Source of the DNA: an uncultured Collinsella sp.
GTDB taxonomy: Bacteria > Actinomycetota > Coriobacteriia > Coriobacteriales > Coriobacteriaceae
NCBI GenBank assembly: GCA_900549185.1
Contig: URNM01000118.1
Coordinates: 1-5,575, forward strand
Reading direction: 5' to 3'
DNA: 5,575 nucleotides
Shown here: positions 4,595 to 5,575 of the stretch, one piece after another
Position numbering within the stretch: the first letter of the stretch is position 1
How the letters are laid out: each line of letters opens with the position of its first letter
Position numbers and translations under genes: made by a program
Notes under the pieces: generated by a model
The model's input: only the letters and a program-made list of their open reading frames with translations
The model's database searches: none
What the model was told of the DNA's origin: nothing

Positions 4595-4954
4595 CTACAG
4601 CAACGCCTCGGCCCAAGCCGCTTCCCTAAAGCCGGGAATCGCAAAGTCGTCGCCCACCAGCAGCGGACGCTTGACCAGCATGCCGTCGGTCGCCAGCAGC
4701 TCGTAGCACTCCCGATCCGTCATGCCCGCATCCAGACGCGCCTTCAGGCCCAGCTCTCGATATTTCATGCCCGACGAATTAAAGAAGCGCCGCACCGGCA
4801 GCCCCGAATGAGCAATCCAGGTCGCAAGCTCATCAGCCGTGGGATTGTCCAAAACGATATCGCGGTCGATATACTCAACCCCATGTTCATCCAGCCATGC
4901 CTTGGCCTTCTTACAGGTCGAGCACTTGGGATATTCAACAAACAGTACGGTCAT
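4595..4954 (-). CDS. ArsC/Spx-family thioredoxin-fold reductase
   Basis: A 119-residue cytoplasmic protein of the ArsC/Spx/YusI family. The redox CSTC (C11-C14) sits in YPKCSTCKKAKAWL at the first strand-helix turn. GLPVRRFFNSSGMKYRELGL (51-70) and DGMLVKRPLLV (90-100) are the family's other hallmarks, with R96 in the conserved KRP. The length is normal. The FFNxSGxxYRELxL block is closer to YusI-type proteins than to true arsenate reductases, so the substrate is unknown; it may be a thiol reductase or a Spx-like regulator, though Spx partner-binding features were not tested. The ATG at 4952-4954 has GGAGG six bases upstream. A TACAAT (5025-5030, minus strand) is a possible -10 about 70 bases upstream, without a clear -35. 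No arsenic-resistance neighbours are present. Confidence 0.92.
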   Translation of the reverse strand: MTVLFVEYPKCSTCKKAKAWLDEHGVEYIDRDIVLDNPTADELATWIAHSGLPVRRFFNSSGMKYRELGLKARLDAGMTDRECYELLATDGMLVKRPLLVGDDFAIPGFREAAWAEALL

Positions 4955-5046
4955 GGGAATCCTCCGAATATAGATCGGCCAACGCAGGCACACGCCACAC
5001 GAGGCGCCTTCGTATGATGGGCCAATTGTAGCCCGCGGGTCACACG

Positions 5047-5527
5047 TTAAACGAACCGTACCCCGAATCCGCGCTTGATAAACGGTAGCAGTTCCATTGC
5101 TTCGGGCGTGATATGGCCCGCAACGTTCATGCGCTCGTCACCGGGAAGATCGACCCGCGCAATCTCAAGCTCGCCTTCGTAGCGCCCATATCCGCTATTG
5201 CTCACAGCGATCGACCCCGCCTTTCGCGGCAGGCCGGCTCCGGCATCCGTCGGCACGGAATCTGGCTTAAACTTCGTACGTGACTCCTGAGACCTAAAGA
5301 TGAGGACGCTCGAGTCGGGCCGGTCGTGATGAATCTGCCCGCGCACATAGGCATACCCGGGCTCAAGCTCGCATTGCAGGTCCACGTATCCGGCGGAAAC
5401 TTGAGCAAACTGCGCCCAGCCCGCATCGGAAAGATCGGGGTCGCCGACCAACACAATGTCGCAATCGGCGCCATGTGCAAGCTCAAGCATATTGAGGGCA
5501 ACCTTTGACGCGCGACCGCGCTGCGCC
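5047..5527 (-). CDS. MupG/DUF871-type protein, C-terminal part
   Basis: About 160 residues of the C-terminal half of a MupG (DUF871) protein. Members combine a TIM barrel with a C-terminal cyclophilin-like domain; characterised MupG is a cytoplasmic 6-phospho-N-acetylmuramidase that cleaves MurNAc-6-phosphate-GlcNAc during peptidoglycan recycling. Visible matches are IVLVGDPDLSDAG near the end of the barrel, GQIHHDRPDSS with FRSQESR in the linking region, GSIAVSNSGYGRYEGELEIA, and DLPGDERMNVAGHITPEAMELLPFIKRG in the last domain. The 5' part with the active site is missing because the contig ends. The open frame continues into adapter bases, which add an artificial start; the native sequence stops at 5527. 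The domain match is good, but the enzymatic role of this member is inferred. It shares strand with the ArsC-like gene, 92 bp apart. Confidence 0.82.
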
Positions 5528-5575
5528 CTGTCTCTTATACACATCTCCGAGCCCACGAGACACTGAGCGATCTCG
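5528..5575 (+). other. Illumina Nextera adapter contamination
   Basis: Positions 5528-5546 are the Nextera mosaic end CTGTCTCTTATACACATCT. 5547-5561 is the read-2 adapter remainder CCGAGCCCACGAGAC. 5562-5569 (ACTGAGCG) matches an i7 index, to my recollection N724. 5570-5575 (ATCTCG) is the beginning of P7. This is library-construction sequence that was not trimmed before assembly, not genomic DNA. Confidence 0.98.

Noticed and set aside
5047..5556. A complete 169-aa protein starting MGSEMCIRDR
   Set aside because: The first ten codons are read from the Nextera adapter. The native gene is cut at 5527 and lacks its start.

Overview
The window looks like a short contig from a high-GC anaerobic actinobacterium of the class Coriobacteriia, most likely Collinsella or a close gut relative. 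This is an inference from G+C-rich codon use, the SmpB and tRNA sequences, the Hrb-type flavin reductase beside a rubredoxin, and the style of the intergenic palindromes; no search was run. Both ends cut through genes. The last 48 bases are not biological: they read as an Illumina Nextera adapter, an 8-base index and the start of P7.

Layout. On the plus strand, 3-977 is the C-terminal two thirds of an NRAMP-family metal transporter, followed by a weak terminator. A long minus-strand block follows. In transcription order it holds tRNA-Gln(CTG), tRNA-Glu(CTC), a strong terminator, a TPR-like protein, smpB (overlapping the TPR gene by 11 bp), a 67-nt palindromic element with a second terminator, an FMN-binding flavin reductase, and a very small rubredoxin with its own promoter and terminator. 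On the plus strand, 3988-4398 encodes an orphan 136-residue protein, preceded by a 17-bp dyad. It converges on a minus-strand ArsC/Spx-like gene (4595-4954). The short gap between them is filled by three 46-nt imperfect palindromes spaced exactly 62 bp apart. Last, 5047-5527 on the minus strand is the C-terminal part of a MupG/DUF871-type protein, cut by the contig end.

How the genes may work together. The flavin reductase and rubredoxin together match the two halves of clostridial high-molecular-weight rubredoxin (Hrb), an NADH-linked electron donor to flavodiiron proteins that remove O2 or NO; here they are separate adjacent genes. SmpB works with tmRNA in ribosome rescue, and ssrA is not in the window. 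The remaining genes are ordinary housekeeping or orphan functions.

The most unusual material is intergenic: a six-copy, alternating-orientation 16-nt motif array at 4418-4587, and a 22-bp-arm palindrome at 1994-2060 that has two competing folds. Both look like dispersed palindromic repeats, but that needs a genome-wide search. No defence system, CRISPR array or mobile-element transposase is visible.
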